64,000 bases of DNA from Rheinheimera lutimaris (GTDB lineage Bacteria > Pseudomonadota > Gammaproteobacteria > Enterobacterales > Alteromonadaceae). The stretch lies in contig NZ_JABSOD010000005.1 in assembly GCF_013283795.1 (NCBI RefSeq), positions 1-64,000 on the forward strand. Direction: 5' to 3'. How positions within the stretch are numbered: the stretch's first letter is position 1; each line of letters starts with the position of its first letter. This document shows positions 26,068 through 35,177 of the stretch, one piece after another. A model generated the notes under the pieces. The model saw only the letters and a list, made by a program, of their open reading frames with translations. It had not been told where the DNA came from and ran no database searches. The translations under genes and the position numbers were made by a program.

Positions 26068-26766
26068 TCAGCCGTGTGCTTTAGGCCAATGCCGGCATAA
26101 ATCGCGCTGTAACCGTTTAAATTCGGCATTGCTCAGCGCTTGCTGACGCAAATAAGCGCACTGCACACTTTGCAGCTTGCTGTTGCGGGACAACGAAACA
26201 AAATCACGGTAGACGGGGTAATAGGCTTTCGCCAGTTTTAACTGGTTACGAAAGTACAGCGCTTTAAATCCGGCCGGCAGTTGCGGCCAAAAATCGTTTG
26301 CCAGCTTTACACTTAACAGCAAAGGTTGCGGCATATAAGGGCCGTGTGCATCGGCCAACAGCAGTTGTTCAGCCGCCGCGTCAGGTTGATTTAATACCCA
26401 CGCCAGCGCATAGGCATAAGCGGCATAACCATCGCCCCAACCGGGCCTTTGTGCCAATGCCTGCTGGTACAACGCGTGCAAAGTGTCGCTGTCAATCTGG
26501 TCCAGTTGCTGATAATGGCCCCACTCCAGCGTACGCGCCAACATTAAACGGTAATGCGGGTTGGCAGCATCAAGCTTTACCGCTTGCTGTGCCGCGGTTT
26601 TGGCATCCTGATAAAGCGGCGCGGCCGGCACTTTGCCGTTATGCCAGCTATCAAGATAAAACACTGATTTAAAATGAAATGCACTGGCAAGTCCCTGGCG
26701 CAATGCCAATGTGATACCCGCCAGCATCAGTATCGCCAGCAACGGGTACAGCCAACGGCTTTGCAT
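26068..26766 (-). CDS. VpsP-like membrane-anchored polysaccharide biosynthesis protein
   Basis: The 232-residue protein has one N-terminal transmembrane helix (about 7-25) and a periplasmic helical, TPR-like domain (AAQQAVKLDAANPHYRLMLART; YQQALAQRPGWGDGYAAYAYAL). It occupies the last position of a vpsL-M-N-O-P-like operon and resembles the VpsP family, whose exact role is unknown. The start shares bases with the stop of the CpsB-type gene, so translation is coupled. Confidence 0.72.
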   Translation of the reverse strand: MQSRWLYPLLAILMLAGITLALRQGLASAFHFKSVFYLDSWHNGKVPAAPLYQDAKTAAQQAVKLDAANPHYRLMLARTLEWGHYQQLDQIDSDTLHALYQQALAQRPGWGDGYAAYAYALAWVLNQPDAAAEQLLLADAHGPYMPQPLLLSVKLANDFWPQLPAGFKALYFRNQLKLAKAYYPVYRDFVSLSRNSKLQSVQCAYLRQQALSNAEFKRLQRDLCRHWPKAHG

Positions 26767-27515
26767 CAGGCTGCCACCAGCATGCCACCGGCAGTAAACA
26801 GCGATTGACTGATTTGCGCCGGGGTATCCAGCACCAATTGCTGTGCCTGTTCAGGCGAGGTCCAGCTACTGATTTGCAGCTTTGCCTCTGCCAATAAGGG
26901 CGGTCGCCGCTTTAATGAATGGCAATCTGTCGCCACTATGCTGAAGATACCCTCTGCCAGATACTGCCTGGCAAGGTGTAACGGTTTATCGCCCATGCCA
27001 CCCAGTACAGAAGACGCTGTTAACTGAAACAAGCAGTCCAGCCGCTGCAGCTGAATAATTTTAGCGGGATCTTGCTGTAACTCGCGGTTACGCTCCGGGT
27101 GCGCCACCATAATACGGTAGCCCAGCCTGGCCAGATATTTAATCAGCTTATCGCTGCCGGGCGGTATATGGCTGTGCGGAAACTCCAGTAACAACACCTT
27201 ATCGCCCTGATAATGCCCCAGCAACGGCAGCGCTTTACGCTCTGCCAGCTGAATTAACTGCGGCTCTACCCTAAGCTCGGCTGCCGCGGCTATTTGCACC
27301 ATGATGCCTTCTGCCAGCGCAGCTGCACGCAGGCTGCTTAATGCAGCACCGATGCTTTGCACGGTATTGTCATAATAGCCGCTTTGTACGTGCGGCGTAG
27401 CAACCATATGGCTGATACCCTGCTCCTGCGCCAGGCGCAGCAGTGCTAATGACTCAGCTAAATCGGCTGCGCCATCATCTATACCGGGTAAAATATGGCA
27501 ATGCAGATCAATCAC
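26766..27515 (-). CDS. CpsB/YwqE-type tyrosine-protein phosphatase
   Basis: The 249-residue PHP-fold phosphatase has the metal-binding signature DLHCHILPGIDDG (residues 3-15), a second His site VATPHVQSGYY, MVAHPERN and ATDCHSLKRRPP. Such enzymes remove phosphate from the tyrosine-rich tail of Wzc/CpsD-type kinases. The kinase is encoded two bases upstream. In Vibrio vps clusters the phosphatase is instead a low-molecular-weight type (VpsU), so this operon combines a vps backbone with a CpsB phosphatase. Confidence 0.93.
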   Translation of the reverse strand: MIDLHCHILPGIDDGAADLAESLALLRLAQEQGISHMVATPHVQSGYYDNTVQSIGAALSSLRAAALAEGIMVQIAAAAELRVEPQLIQLAERKALPLLGHYQGDKVLLLEFPHSHIPPGSDKLIKYLARLGYRIMVAHPERNRELQQDPAKIIQLQRLDCLFQLTASSVLGGMGDKPLHLARQYLAEGIFSIVATDCHSLKRRPPLLAEAKLQISSWTSPEQAQQLVLDTPAQISQSLFTAGGMLVAA

Positions 27516-27517
27516 GT

Positions 27518-29704
27518 TTAGCTCTGCTCTGTGCCGTAGTAGCCGTACTGCCCGTAAGAACCATAGTAACTGGCCGCTTTTTCGGTATCCATTTGGTTTA
27601 AAATAACACCATACAAATTACCGTGTGCCTGGTTAATCTTGGCAATAGAGTTTTTCACCGCCGGGCTGCGGGTATGGTCGGCTTTTACAATCAGCAGCAC
27701 AGCATCACTCATCGGGGCCAGCAACAAGCCATCACTAACCATTTGCACCGGCGGCGTATCAACAATAATCTTGTCGTAATCGGCTTTCAACTGCTCCAGC
27801 AAGCGCTCAAAAGCCCCACCGGCCAGTAGCTCAAGCGGGTTTAGCGGTACCGCACCGGCGGTCAGTATGTCTACGCCGCTCTGCTCATCTTTTACAATAC
27901 AGTCGGCTACCGTTTCAGTGCCGGACAATACATTGGCCAGGCCAGGCTGATAGCCCGGCAAACCCATCTTAGTACCCAAAGTGGGCTTGCGCATATCGGC
28001 ATCAATCAGCAGCACCCGCTCCAGTGCACCAAAAGCAAATGCCAGGTTTAAGCTGGTGGAGGTTTTACCTTCGCCAGGGTAAGACGAGGTAATTTCAATC
28101 ACTTTCAACGGCTTATCAATAGACAGTAAGGATAAGCCGGTACGGATATTCGACACCGCCTCAATATGCTGGCGCTGGCCGCGGTCAAAAAAGGCGCGCG
28201 CACGGTCGGTTTCGCCGGTTTTCTTACCGCCTTTGGGTAAAAAGCCCAGTGCACGCTGATTCAGCATTTTTTCTACGTCGGTAAGATGTTTTACCGTATC
28301 GTTCAGCGCATCAAACACCAGCGCCATTACCGTGGCTAAACCACCGGCAGCAATTAACACCAGCAATAAAATCAGCTTTTTCTTTGGTTTTTCTGCTTCG
28401 GTTGGCAGCTCTGCAAGGTCGGTAAACCGGGCTATCGGCGCGTCAAAATCGCCGGTTACTTCGGTTTCTTTTTGCCGTGCCATAAAGTTATCGAATAATA
28501 AGCGGTTAGTTTCTACCTCGCGCTTAATACGACGATAATCAGACTCTACCGCGCCCATACCGGAAAAGCGGCTGCGGGCTTGCTCAAAGCGCACTTCCAA
28601 CGCAGCCAACCGCTCTGCTGCAGCCTGGGCTTCTTTTTCCACGCCATCAATCAAGCGTAAAATTTGCTGGGTCAGACTTTGCTGTACCGAGCTTAATTCA
28701 GCCTGAGCAGAGATCATCTTCGGATGCTTAGGGCCATATACTTTGCCAAACTCTGACACTTTACGCTCGGCCAACAACACTTCACGCTTTACGTTTTGTA
28801 CTGAAATATGCGAGGTGATTTCCGGCAAGCTCTCCAACCGGCGGATATCATCGCGGCCAAAACGCTGCACCAGGGTTAAAAAGCCTTCGGTTTCAGCTTT
28901 GCGCGCGCGCGCTACCGACAATTGCTCGTTCAGCCGTTCCAGTTCTTGTTGATCCAGCGAGGTAACACCGGCTACATCAACCAGGTTATGCTCAGCACGA
29001 AACAGTTCCAGTTTCAGCTCGCTTTGCTCCAGCCGTTCGCGTAGCTCAGCCACGCGACCGCCCAACCAGCTGTTAGCTTTTTGCGTAATACCTAAGCGGG
29101 CATCTAACTGGCTGTTAATATATGCATCGCCCAACGCATTGGCGACTGCCTGCGCCAGCTTGGGATCTTCTGAGCTAAAGCTCAGCTTAACTAATTGGGT
29201 ACGGCGCACCGGAACTATGTCGATATTTTTAACAAAGGCATCTAACTGGCCTTTGCGCAGCAAAAAGGCCGCATATTCAGGGTCTTCGTCTGCATCGCTT
29301 TGCGGCAAAAACGGTACTAGTGCCATAAGTTGTTGCTTCAAACCGGCTTTAGGCTGGTATTCAGCGTGGTTGGCAACATCGAGAGTGATAAATACCTGCT
29401 CTGCAATAGAGCGCGACTTCAACACTTCAAATTGCGTCAGGTAGTACTCCTGCTGAGAAGAGTTAAAGCCGTATACTTCTTCAATTTTTATCGCCCTGGC
29501 CTGGGTGGCTTCAAGCAATAAAGTTGACGTAGCGCGGTACACCGGCGCCATATTCAGCAACACAAATGTTGCCAGCACACCACATAGCAAGGTAAACGCC
29601 ATAATGCGCCACTTGGCGCGATAGATCACATTAAAGGTTTTCTTTAAATCAATAACCTGTACTGCCTGATCGGCCCCGTCAGCGCGCGCTGTTTCAACAT
29701 GCAT
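27518..29704 (-). CDS. Polysaccharide copolymerase / tyrosine autokinase (Wzc/VpsO-like)
   Basis: The 728-residue inner-membrane protein has an N-terminal Wzz domain, with a transmembrane helix near 37-55 and a long periplasmic coiled coil. The second helix lies near 445-465. The cytosolic BY-kinase domain has Walker A PGEGKTS (about 543), Walker A' LLIDADMRKP (about 566) and Walker B IIVDTPP. The C terminus carries a tyrosine cluster (YYGSYGQYGYYG) that is autophosphorylated in the family. It governs polymer length and export together with the Wza-like protein. The ATG shares a base with the stop of that gene. Confidence 0.95.
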   Translation of the reverse strand: MHVETARADGADQAVQVIDLKKTFNVIYRAKWRIMAFTLLCGVLATFVLLNMAPVYRATSTLLLEATQARAIKIEEVYGFNSSQQEYYLTQFEVLKSRSIAEQVFITLDVANHAEYQPKAGLKQQLMALVPFLPQSDADEDPEYAAFLLRKGQLDAFVKNIDIVPVRRTQLVKLSFSSEDPKLAQAVANALGDAYINSQLDARLGITQKANSWLGGRVAELRERLEQSELKLELFRAEHNLVDVAGVTSLDQQELERLNEQLSVARARKAETEGFLTLVQRFGRDDIRRLESLPEITSHISVQNVKREVLLAERKVSEFGKVYGPKHPKMISAQAELSSVQQSLTQQILRLIDGVEKEAQAAAERLAALEVRFEQARSRFSGMGAVESDYRRIKREVETNRLLFDNFMARQKETEVTGDFDAPIARFTDLAELPTEAEKPKKKLILLLVLIAAGGLATVMALVFDALNDTVKHLTDVEKMLNQRALGFLPKGGKKTGETDRARAFFDRGQRQHIEAVSNIRTGLSLLSIDKPLKVIEITSSYPGEGKTSTSLNLAFAFGALERVLLIDADMRKPTLGTKMGLPGYQPGLANVLSGTETVADCIVKDEQSGVDILTAGAVPLNPLELLAGGAFERLLEQLKADYDKIIVDTPPVQMVSDGLLLAPMSDAVLLIVKADHTRSPAVKNSIAKINQAHGNLYGVILNQMDTEKAASYYGSYGQYGYYGTEQS

Positions 29705-30228
29705 TAAAAGAATCTCTGTAAAATAGTGACGGTATCACCAGCCAACACACGGCTGTTCAGTGTGCCGTTTTCGGTTTCCGCTTTTTTCGCTTCGCGGGCA
29801 ATAACAATACGATCGCGGGAGGCGCGCTCTGTCAGGCCACCGGCCAACGCCACAGCCTGGTTCACTGTCATACCCGGTTGATACGGATAAGCGCCGGGTT
29901 TTTTCACTTCACCGTGAATATAAAACGGCCGGTACTCGTCAATGCCAACATAAACATTCGGTTCTATCAGGTAGTCGCCTTTCAGGCCCTGATAAATTAA
30001 TTGTTCCAGTTCTTTTAATGTACGGCCGCTGGCTTTTATGCTGCCCAAAAACGGATAGTTAATAGTGCCACTGTCCGTTAGCTGGGTTTGCAGTGCCATA
30101 TCATCCTGACCAAACACTTTAATACTGATTTTATCGCCGGCGCCCAGCAGATAACCGTCATCTGCCAAAACGTTCAGGCTGGCAAATGCCAGCCCGCCTA
30201 TTAACCACAACTGCTTCATTGTTAACAT
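29704..30228 (-). CDS. Polysaccharide export protein (Wza/VpsN-like)
   Basis: The 174-residue protein has a signal peptide (about 1-22) and a poly-export (PES) domain with YLLGAGDKISIKVFGQDD. One SLBB domain (YRPFYIHGEVKKPGAYPYQPGMTVNQAVALAGG) follows. It is much shorter than Wza and lacks a lipobox Cys, the compact form seen in vps- and EpsE-type systems that use a separate outer-membrane barrel. That barrel is encoded next. The start codon overlaps the barrel's stop (TGATG). Confidence 0.93.
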   Translation of the reverse strand: MLTMKQLWLIGGLAFASLNVLADDGYLLGAGDKISIKVFGQDDMALQTQLTDSGTINYPFLGSIKASGRTLKELEQLIYQGLKGDYLIEPNVYVGIDEYRPFYIHGEVKKPGAYPYQPGMTVNQAVALAGGLTERASRDRIVIAREAKKAETENGTLNSRVLAGDTVTILQRFF

Positions 30229-31421
30229 CAGAAACCTGCTTGTACACCAACATAGAATACATTTTTGTCAAAGCGGATATTTTGCACAGTAGAAGATTTA
30301 CGCGTCAGATCCGTTCCTGCAGTTAACATAATGTTGGTACGCAACAAATAGTTTGCCGCTAAGCTCAGCGTTTTGGTTTTATCGGTACGATCTGCACCTG
30401 AGTAATCTTCATTACTGTAGTTAAACGCCGCTGTGCTGGAGAATAACTCTGACCAATCATGTACCCATGCCACACCATGCAGTGTTTCTTTTACGAAATC
30501 GCCTTCAACGTTAGGATCTTTCGCCTGGCGACCGGTAGTCAATTGGAACGTAGAATAGCTAAGCGGCGCATAAACTACAGACGCTTCCCAGGTCAGACCG
30601 CTGAAATCTTTTCGCTCAGCACTGTCAAAATTCTTGTCCTGGTAACCAATACGAAAACTACCAGAGGTTAATGCCGTAGCTTCCCAATCCATACCCACAC
30701 GGTATTTAGTCGTCAGACTGTCGCGTTTACCGGTAGGGTCAACCAGGTCATAAGCGATATCTTCGCGAATAATTTCTGCAACTACACTGGTAGTGGCCTG
30801 AGTATCATAGTAAAACGCCGCACCGTAAGAGAATTTATCAAAGTTACGCACACTGGTCAGCGCTTCGTAATTAGTAAATTCTTTATCAAAATAACCTGCC
30901 ATTACCCGCACGCGGGCCGGAGTAGACATAGCACCGTACTCGTAATGGGCATTCAGGTTCCAGGTATCAAATTCAGCCGGTTCATCCTGCAGGTTACCTA
31001 AACCTTCAGATACCCCGGTACCACGGTCTTCATGGCCGGAAACATATTCCACGCCGGCTTCAAAGCGATTACTTTGGTTCAGTTCTACTTTGGCCTTGCC
31101 ATCGGCATAAAAATCCAGGTAGTTGTCATCTGAACTGGAGAAATAAGTGCCGCTGGCTACGCTTAACGTAGAGCTGTATACATTAGCACCGTCTTGCAGC
31201 AAGGCACGCAGACTTGGCGTTACCGCAAAAATCCAGCTGGACTCTTCGTTAGTGCTGGTGCTGGCGATATTGTCATTATGCGCTAAGCGCGCTTGCACCA
31301 TAGGCGTAAAATCAATACCGCTTTCTGTAGTAATAGCAGCTGCAGTTAACTCGTTAGCAGCCACGTTTGCCGACAAACCAACAGCAGCGATAGCCAGCGT
31401 TAAGCGTGAAATTTTAAACAT
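30228..31421 (-). CDS. Outer-membrane beta-barrel protein (VpsM/EpsL type)
   Basis: The 397-residue protein has a signal peptide ending in ANVAA. Repeated amphipathic strands fill most of its length, and it ends on an aromatic (VGVQAGF) as outer-membrane barrels do. It has the early DFTPMVQARLAHNDNIAS motif common to exopolysaccharide-locus barrels (putative beta-barrel porin 2). It probably forms the outer-membrane channel for the polymer, with the Wza-like protein below it. It lies between the VpsL-like and VpsN-like genes, as in Vibrio vps. Confidence 0.9.
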   Translation of the reverse strand: MFKISRLTLAIAAVGLSANVAANELTAAAITTESGIDFTPMVQARLAHNDNIASTSTNEESSWIFAVTPSLRALLQDGANVYSSTLSVASGTYFSSSDDNYLDFYADGKAKVELNQSNRFEAGVEYVSGHEDRGTGVSEGLGNLQDEPAEFDTWNLNAHYEYGAMSTPARVRVMAGYFDKEFTNYEALTSVRNFDKFSYGAAFYYDTQATTSVVAEIIREDIAYDLVDPTGKRDSLTTKYRVGMDWEATALTSGSFRIGYQDKNFDSAERKDFSGLTWEASVVYAPLSYSTFQLTTGRQAKDPNVEGDFVKETLHGVAWVHDWSELFSSTAAFNYSNEDYSGADRTDKTKTLSLAANYLLRTNIMLTAGTDLTRKSSTVQNIRFDKNVFYVGVQAGF

Positions 31422-31433
31422 TGAACGTCCTTA

Positions 31434-32831
31434 TTAATAAGCGTTTTTGTTAATAAAACCTTTGAGCAAGGTGTTAAGGATAATTTTGATATCAAACATC
31501 AGTGACCAGTTACGGATATAATCGAGATCGAACTTGACGCGCATCTCCATTTTTTCCAGGGTGTCCGTTTCGCCACGCCAGCCATTTACCTGCGCCCAGC
31601 CGGTAATACCGGGGCGCATTTTGTGGCGCAACATATAAAATGCTACCTGCTTACGATATTCTTCATTATGTGCAACAGCGTGCGGGCGCGGCCCAACTAC
31701 AGACATGTCTCCCATTAGTACATTGAAGAACTGCGGTAATTCATCCAAAGAGGTGCGGCGTAAAAAAGCCCCTACCGGGGTAATGCGGCTATCGTTGCGG
31801 GTGGCTTGTATCACCTTGCCACCATTTTCCATAGTGCGCATCGAGCGGAATTTGTACACACCAATGCGGCGACCATCCAAACCATAGCGGTCTTGCTTAA
31901 ACAGTACCGGCCCTTTAGAGGTAAACTTAACTGCAGCGGCAATTAACAGTAACAACGGAGCTATAGCCAGCAATACCGCGCTACTGAAAGCAATATCAAA
32001 ACTACGCTTGTAAAAATCCTGGATACCAAAACCCGGTGATTCAAACACGCTGATGGTGTCGACATCGCCAACATTACCAATACGGCCGTGCATCAGGTTT
32101 TTCATCAGAAAATCCGGTACCAATAACACGTCTACCGTACTGTCACCCAGGGCGGTAATCATATCTGCCACACGCTGTTCAGCCAGCATCGGTAAACATA
32201 TATACAATTTGACTAACTCACCGCTGCGGGCGAGTGCCACAGCTTGCTCGATACTGCCACGCACATAACGCTGCGTTTCAACCGGCAGCCGGTTTGTGGC
32301 TCTATCATCAAAAAAGCCAATACACTCAAATCCCAACTCAGGATGCCGCGTAATTTCATGGTATAAATTCAAACCACTGCCGGTGGCACCGATAATGGCG
32401 ACTTTTTGCATCGCCAAACCACGGCGACGCTGCATGGTTTTGATACCCCTTGCAGCAATACGCCACAACGCCAGCGTAACTAAAGACGCTACATACCAGC
32501 CAATTAAAACAGCGCGTGAAAAGGCTTCTGATTGTTTAAACAGGAATAATGCGGCAAGCACCAACAAAAACGCCAATGTATGTGCCACCACCAGCAGCAC
32601 CAGCATGCGGGAAAAACGCCCTACCCGCCACGAGCGATACAACTGCACCGATTCTGCCAAATAGGAATAGCACACCAGGTAAGCACACAGCAGCAGACCG
32701 TATTTGCTGTTTAACGTAACGTCGTAAAGTGTCGCCCCCAATACAAACACCGCGGCAAGGATCAGTAAATCTATCAACCGGTAAAAAACGGACGAGGCAT
32801 GGCCGGTATATCGAAACGTTTGCTTGTTCAC
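31434..32831 (-). CDS. Undecaprenyl-phosphate glucose phosphotransferase (VpsL/WcaJ-like)
   Basis: The 465-residue initiating transferase has four to five N-terminal transmembrane helices, a CoA-binding-like Rossmann segment (VAIIGATGSGLNLY), a re-entrant helix near 280-300, and the catalytic bacterial sugar transferase domain (KFTSKGPVLFKQDRYGLDGR, KFRSMR, LRRTSLDELPQFFNVL, GPRPHAV). It attaches the first hexose-phosphate to the lipid carrier and opens the operon. A leader of about 700 bases upstream is non-coding. Confidence 0.95.
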   Translation of the reverse strand: MNKQTFRYTGHASSVFYRLIDLLILAAVFVLGATLYDVTLNSKYGLLLCAYLVCYSYLAESVQLYRSWRVGRFSRMLVLLVVAHTLAFLLVLAALFLFKQSEAFSRAVLIGWYVASLVTLALWRIAARGIKTMQRRRGLAMQKVAIIGATGSGLNLYHEITRHPELGFECIGFFDDRATNRLPVETQRYVRGSIEQAVALARSGELVKLYICLPMLAEQRVADMITALGDSTVDVLLVPDFLMKNLMHGRIGNVGDVDTISVFESPGFGIQDFYKRSFDIAFSSAVLLAIAPLLLLIAAAVKFTSKGPVLFKQDRYGLDGRRIGVYKFRSMRTMENGGKVIQATRNDSRITPVGAFLRRTSLDELPQFFNVLMGDMSVVGPRPHAVAHNEEYRKQVAFYMLRHKMRPGITGWAQVNGWRGETDTLEKMEMRVKFDLDYIRNWSLMFDIKIILNTLLKGFINKNAY

Positions 32832-33135
32832 TGTGTTAACTCCATTTAACTATTCGTAAAGCATTGGCATCTGACACTGCAAGGGACAATGTCGCTGAGA
32901 AAAGTATGCCGTTCTGCATCAGGCCGGATAAAGCAAACCGCTTCAGACCTGTCTATCGCTAACCAATACCGCCGCTCAAGCTAAGCTTGTACTGCTTTCT
33001 GCGGGGTGATTTGTTAATGCATGCTGTACTTAAAACGCCGACAATTTATCACATCAGGCGCTCAATGCAAGCAAAAACACCAACATATATAAACCAACAT
33101 TTTACATAAGGTTTTCATTGAAATAGATCGATTAA

Positions 33136-33153
33136 AAAATAACCAAACTGGTT
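33136..33153. promoter_or_regulatory. Shared motif AAAATAACCAAACTGGTT (copy 1)
   Basis: This 18-base sequence recurs exactly at 47342-47359, upstream of another polysaccharide gene. Its right side is an inverted repeat, AACCA-AAC-TGGTT. The left part, AATAACCAAAC, also appears at 36970-36980 before the nucleotide-sugar dehydrogenase. It is a candidate binding site for a regulator of the locus. Confidence 0.5.
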
Positions 33154-33506
33154 TAAATATCACCAAATAACGGCATTACTCACCAATGCGGTGCATAACG
33201 CTGATAATTTCAATGTAGGCCTCGTTTATACAAGTTAAATAAACCAATATATTTCAACAAGTTAATAAACAAAAGCACCAACCCCCGCACTTTACAGATA
33301 CAAGTTTTGTTCCACAAAACTCCATGTAAACACAAATTTATTACAATAAAACGACAGTTATGGCAAAAAGCCACTTTGCAACCAGTCGCAATGTTAATAG
33401 AAAGCCAAGATAAGCCGCATGCAACACCACGTTAAAATATGTCATAAAATCTTACAGTTATAAAAACGTAAAAATATAAGCCACTACTTTTCAACAACTT
33501 AAAATC

Positions 33507-33522
33507 AGGAACAATTATTGCA
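33507..33522 (+). promoter_or_regulatory. Sigma-54 type promoter of first PEP-CTERM gene
   Basis: AGGAAC-AATTA-TTGCA has GG and GC exactly ten bases apart. It matches the TGGCAC-N5-TTGCW consensus at all but two of the fixed positions. Transcription would begin near 33533, about 26 bases before the start codon. Confidence 0.65.
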
Positions 33523-33558
33523 TTGTAAATTTTGAGTATCAAAATAAGGTGATGCATT

Positions 33559-34212
33559 ATGAAAAAAACGTTAATTAAGGTTTTATCTGCCACTGCCCTG
33601 TGTTTTAGCCTGAGTAGCCACGCAGCACTAATTCAGGTGTCTGCTACCGACACTGCGCCAGGCAGCAGCAGCTATCTGGCACCGGGTGCCGGTGATGTAG
33701 GTGGCTTCCCTACTCCTTACAGCCCGGGTTCACTAATTCAACCGCAAAATCTGTTCGATGGTATGGACGACATCCGTATTGCCAGCCGGCTGGACCTCTC
33801 TGCGCTGGATCGCAGCACTGACAACGGCGATCCAGCACTCGGCTGGGACGTGGATCAATTAGAGTGGTTCACCGAGTTTTACTACTTTGACACCTTGCTT
33901 GATGACTGGCAGCAAGTTACCTCCTGGTATGCTTTTATCAGCTGGGATCAGGTAGAAACCTGGCAAGCCGATCCGGAGCTTAGCGGTATTGATTTCTGGA
34001 CCGGCGACGTACGCGGATTTCTTGCCGACAGCAGCTGGTTAAGCGGCGACTGGTTAGCGGTATCCAGCTTTGAAGGTGCAACCAGCACAGTAAACAACAC
34101 CTTTTTCTCAATACGCAACCCGGCTGCTGTGCCCGAGCCAGCCAGCATTGCACTGTTTGGCCTGGCGTTAGCCGGCATTGGCATCCGCCGCAGAAAGCAA
34201 AAACAGGCGTAA
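33559..34212 (+). CDS. PEP-CTERM exported protein
   Basis: The 217-residue protein has a signal peptide (about 1-22, ending SSHA), a 165-residue acidic, Trp-rich body, and the C-terminal sorting signal VPEPASIALFGLALAGIGIR followed by RRKQKQ. Exosortases of the XrtA/EpsH type cut such tails and place the proteins in the extracellular matrix with exopolysaccharide. No exosortase gene is visible in this window. The gene has its own sigma-54 type promoter and a terminator just after it. The body has no recognised fold. Confidence 0.93.
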   Translation: MKKTLIKVLSATALCFSLSSHAALIQVSATDTAPGSSSYLAPGAGDVGGFPTPYSPGSLIQPQNLFDGMDDIRIASRLDLSALDRSTDNGDPALGWDVDQLEWFTEFYYFDTLLDDWQQVTSWYAFISWDQVETWQADPELSGIDFWTGDVRGFLADSSWLSGDWLAVSSFEGATSTVNNTFFSIRNPAAVPEPASIALFGLALAGIGIRRRKQKQA

Positions 34213-34230
34213 CAAACCTCGCTGCAATTT

Positions 34231-34256
34231 GCCCTGCTTCGGCGGGGCTTTTTTAT
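34231..34256 (+). terminator. Rho-independent terminator
   Basis: The stem GCCCTGC-TTCG-GCGGGGC has a tetraloop and is followed by six T residues, directly after the first PEP-CTERM gene. Confidence 0.88.
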
Positions 34257-34338
34257 TGCTGCATCTTTAATGTCAGTATTTTTTACAGCGCCATACAGCG
34301 CTCACTAAATACCTGTTAAATATCATAAACTTAAATTA

Positions 34339-34354
34339 TGGCACAAATAGTGCT
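34339..34354 (+). promoter_or_regulatory. Sigma-54 type promoter of second PEP-CTERM gene
   Basis: TGGCAC-AAATA-GTGCT matches the -24/-12 consensus except for one T, with GG and GC ten bases apart. The predicted start is near 34366; the gene begins at 34400 after GGAG. Confidence 0.78.
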
Positions 34355-34399
34355 AATTACTGGTTTAGCTGAAATTTGTTGTAGCCACCAGGAGTAAAA

Positions 34400-35032
34400 A
34401 TGAAAACCACCGCTAAGCTGCTGTTTGTATTAGCCTGTGCAGTATCTGCCTTCGCTGTTAAAACCCACGCCACGCCAATTGTTATCGATGCTGCTTTGCA
34501 CGATTACCAAAGTAATCAGGGTTATTATCGTACTGTTGATTTTTATCAGTTTTCTTCCGCCGGCGGTTTTGCCAGTTTTGATATATTCGCCAGGGGCTAT
34601 CAAGCAAGCAGTTTGGACAGCATGCTGTGGCTGTTTCGGGATGATGGTATTTTAGATGTGTCAGATTTACTTACACAAAATGATGACTTCTGGTCCATAT
34701 CTGGCCGCGGCTTTACCGACGGCAGCTATAGCTCGTTAGATGCATATTTAAGTGTTAATTTCTCAGCCGGTAATTATCTGCTGGCCGTAGGCAGCTGCTG
34801 CAATTATGGCGCAACGGATATTACTGACGGCATGCAATGGAATGGTGCAGCAAGCTATAGCAACCCTCTGCTATATCGCAGCTTACCATACCAGTTAACC
34901 GTAAATGGCGCTGTAAATAACTTTCGCCCGCAAAACACGGCTATCAGCAATATACCAGAGCCGGCGTCTATCGCTTTGTTAGGGATGGGCTTGTTAGCGT
35001 TACGCCTGTATCGCAAAAAAGCCGCGGTTTAA
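34400..35032 (+). CDS. PEP-CTERM exported protein (DVUA0089-like)
   Basis: The 210-residue protein has a signal peptide (about 1-24) and a beta-rich domain with the FYQFSSAGGFASFDIFARG and LDSMLWLFRDDG segments typical of DVUA0089-type matrix domains. The sorting signal IPEPASIALLGMGLLALRLY ends in RKK. It is likely exported and anchored or released by an exosortase in step with polysaccharide production. It is expressed from its own sigma-54 type promoter and closed by a terminator. The two PEP-CTERM proteins share little outside the tail. Confidence 0.93.
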   Translation: MKTTAKLLFVLACAVSAFAVKTHATPIVIDAALHDYQSNQGYYRTVDFYQFSSAGGFASFDIFARGYQASSLDSMLWLFRDDGILDVSDLLTQNDDFWSISGRGFTDGSYSSLDAYLSVNFSAGNYLLAVGSCCNYGATDITDGMQWNGAASYSNPLLYRSLPYQLTVNGAVNNFRPQNTAISNIPEPASIALLGMGLLALRLYRKKAAV

Positions 35033-35055
35033 CTGCAGCTTACTCTTACGACAGA

Positions 35056-35085
35056 GCCCCGCTATGCGGGGGCTTTTGCATTTTT
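35056..35085 (+). terminator. Rho-independent terminator
   Basis: The stem GCCCCGC-TAT-GCGGGGGC is followed by a T-rich run (TTTTGCATTTTTG), just after the second PEP-CTERM gene. Confidence 0.85.
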
Positions 35086-35177
35086 GTTGTTACATATGTT
35101 TTATGCTGGCTGGCCAAAGTGGGTAAGGAGGTTATGGCGATTCAAGCGGCTACAGCGCTACATAAACATCAGCCGCG

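Larger units (their letters stand above)
32832..33558. other. Long A+T-rich divergent regulatory region
   Basis: There are no convincing genes in 727 bases. It separates the vps-like operon from the first PEP-CTERM gene. Recognisable pieces are the imperfect palindrome AACCAAACTGGTT (33141-33153), shared with the leader at 47.3 kb, and the -24/-12 promoter at 33507-33522. The rest is A+T-rich with many short A and T runs. I see no riboswitch. Confidence 0.6.

Noticed and set aside
33360-33385. Another sigma-54 promoter at TGGCAAAAAGCCACTTTGCA
   Set aside because: The GG and GC elements are too far apart; only the element at 33507 has the correct ten-base gap.
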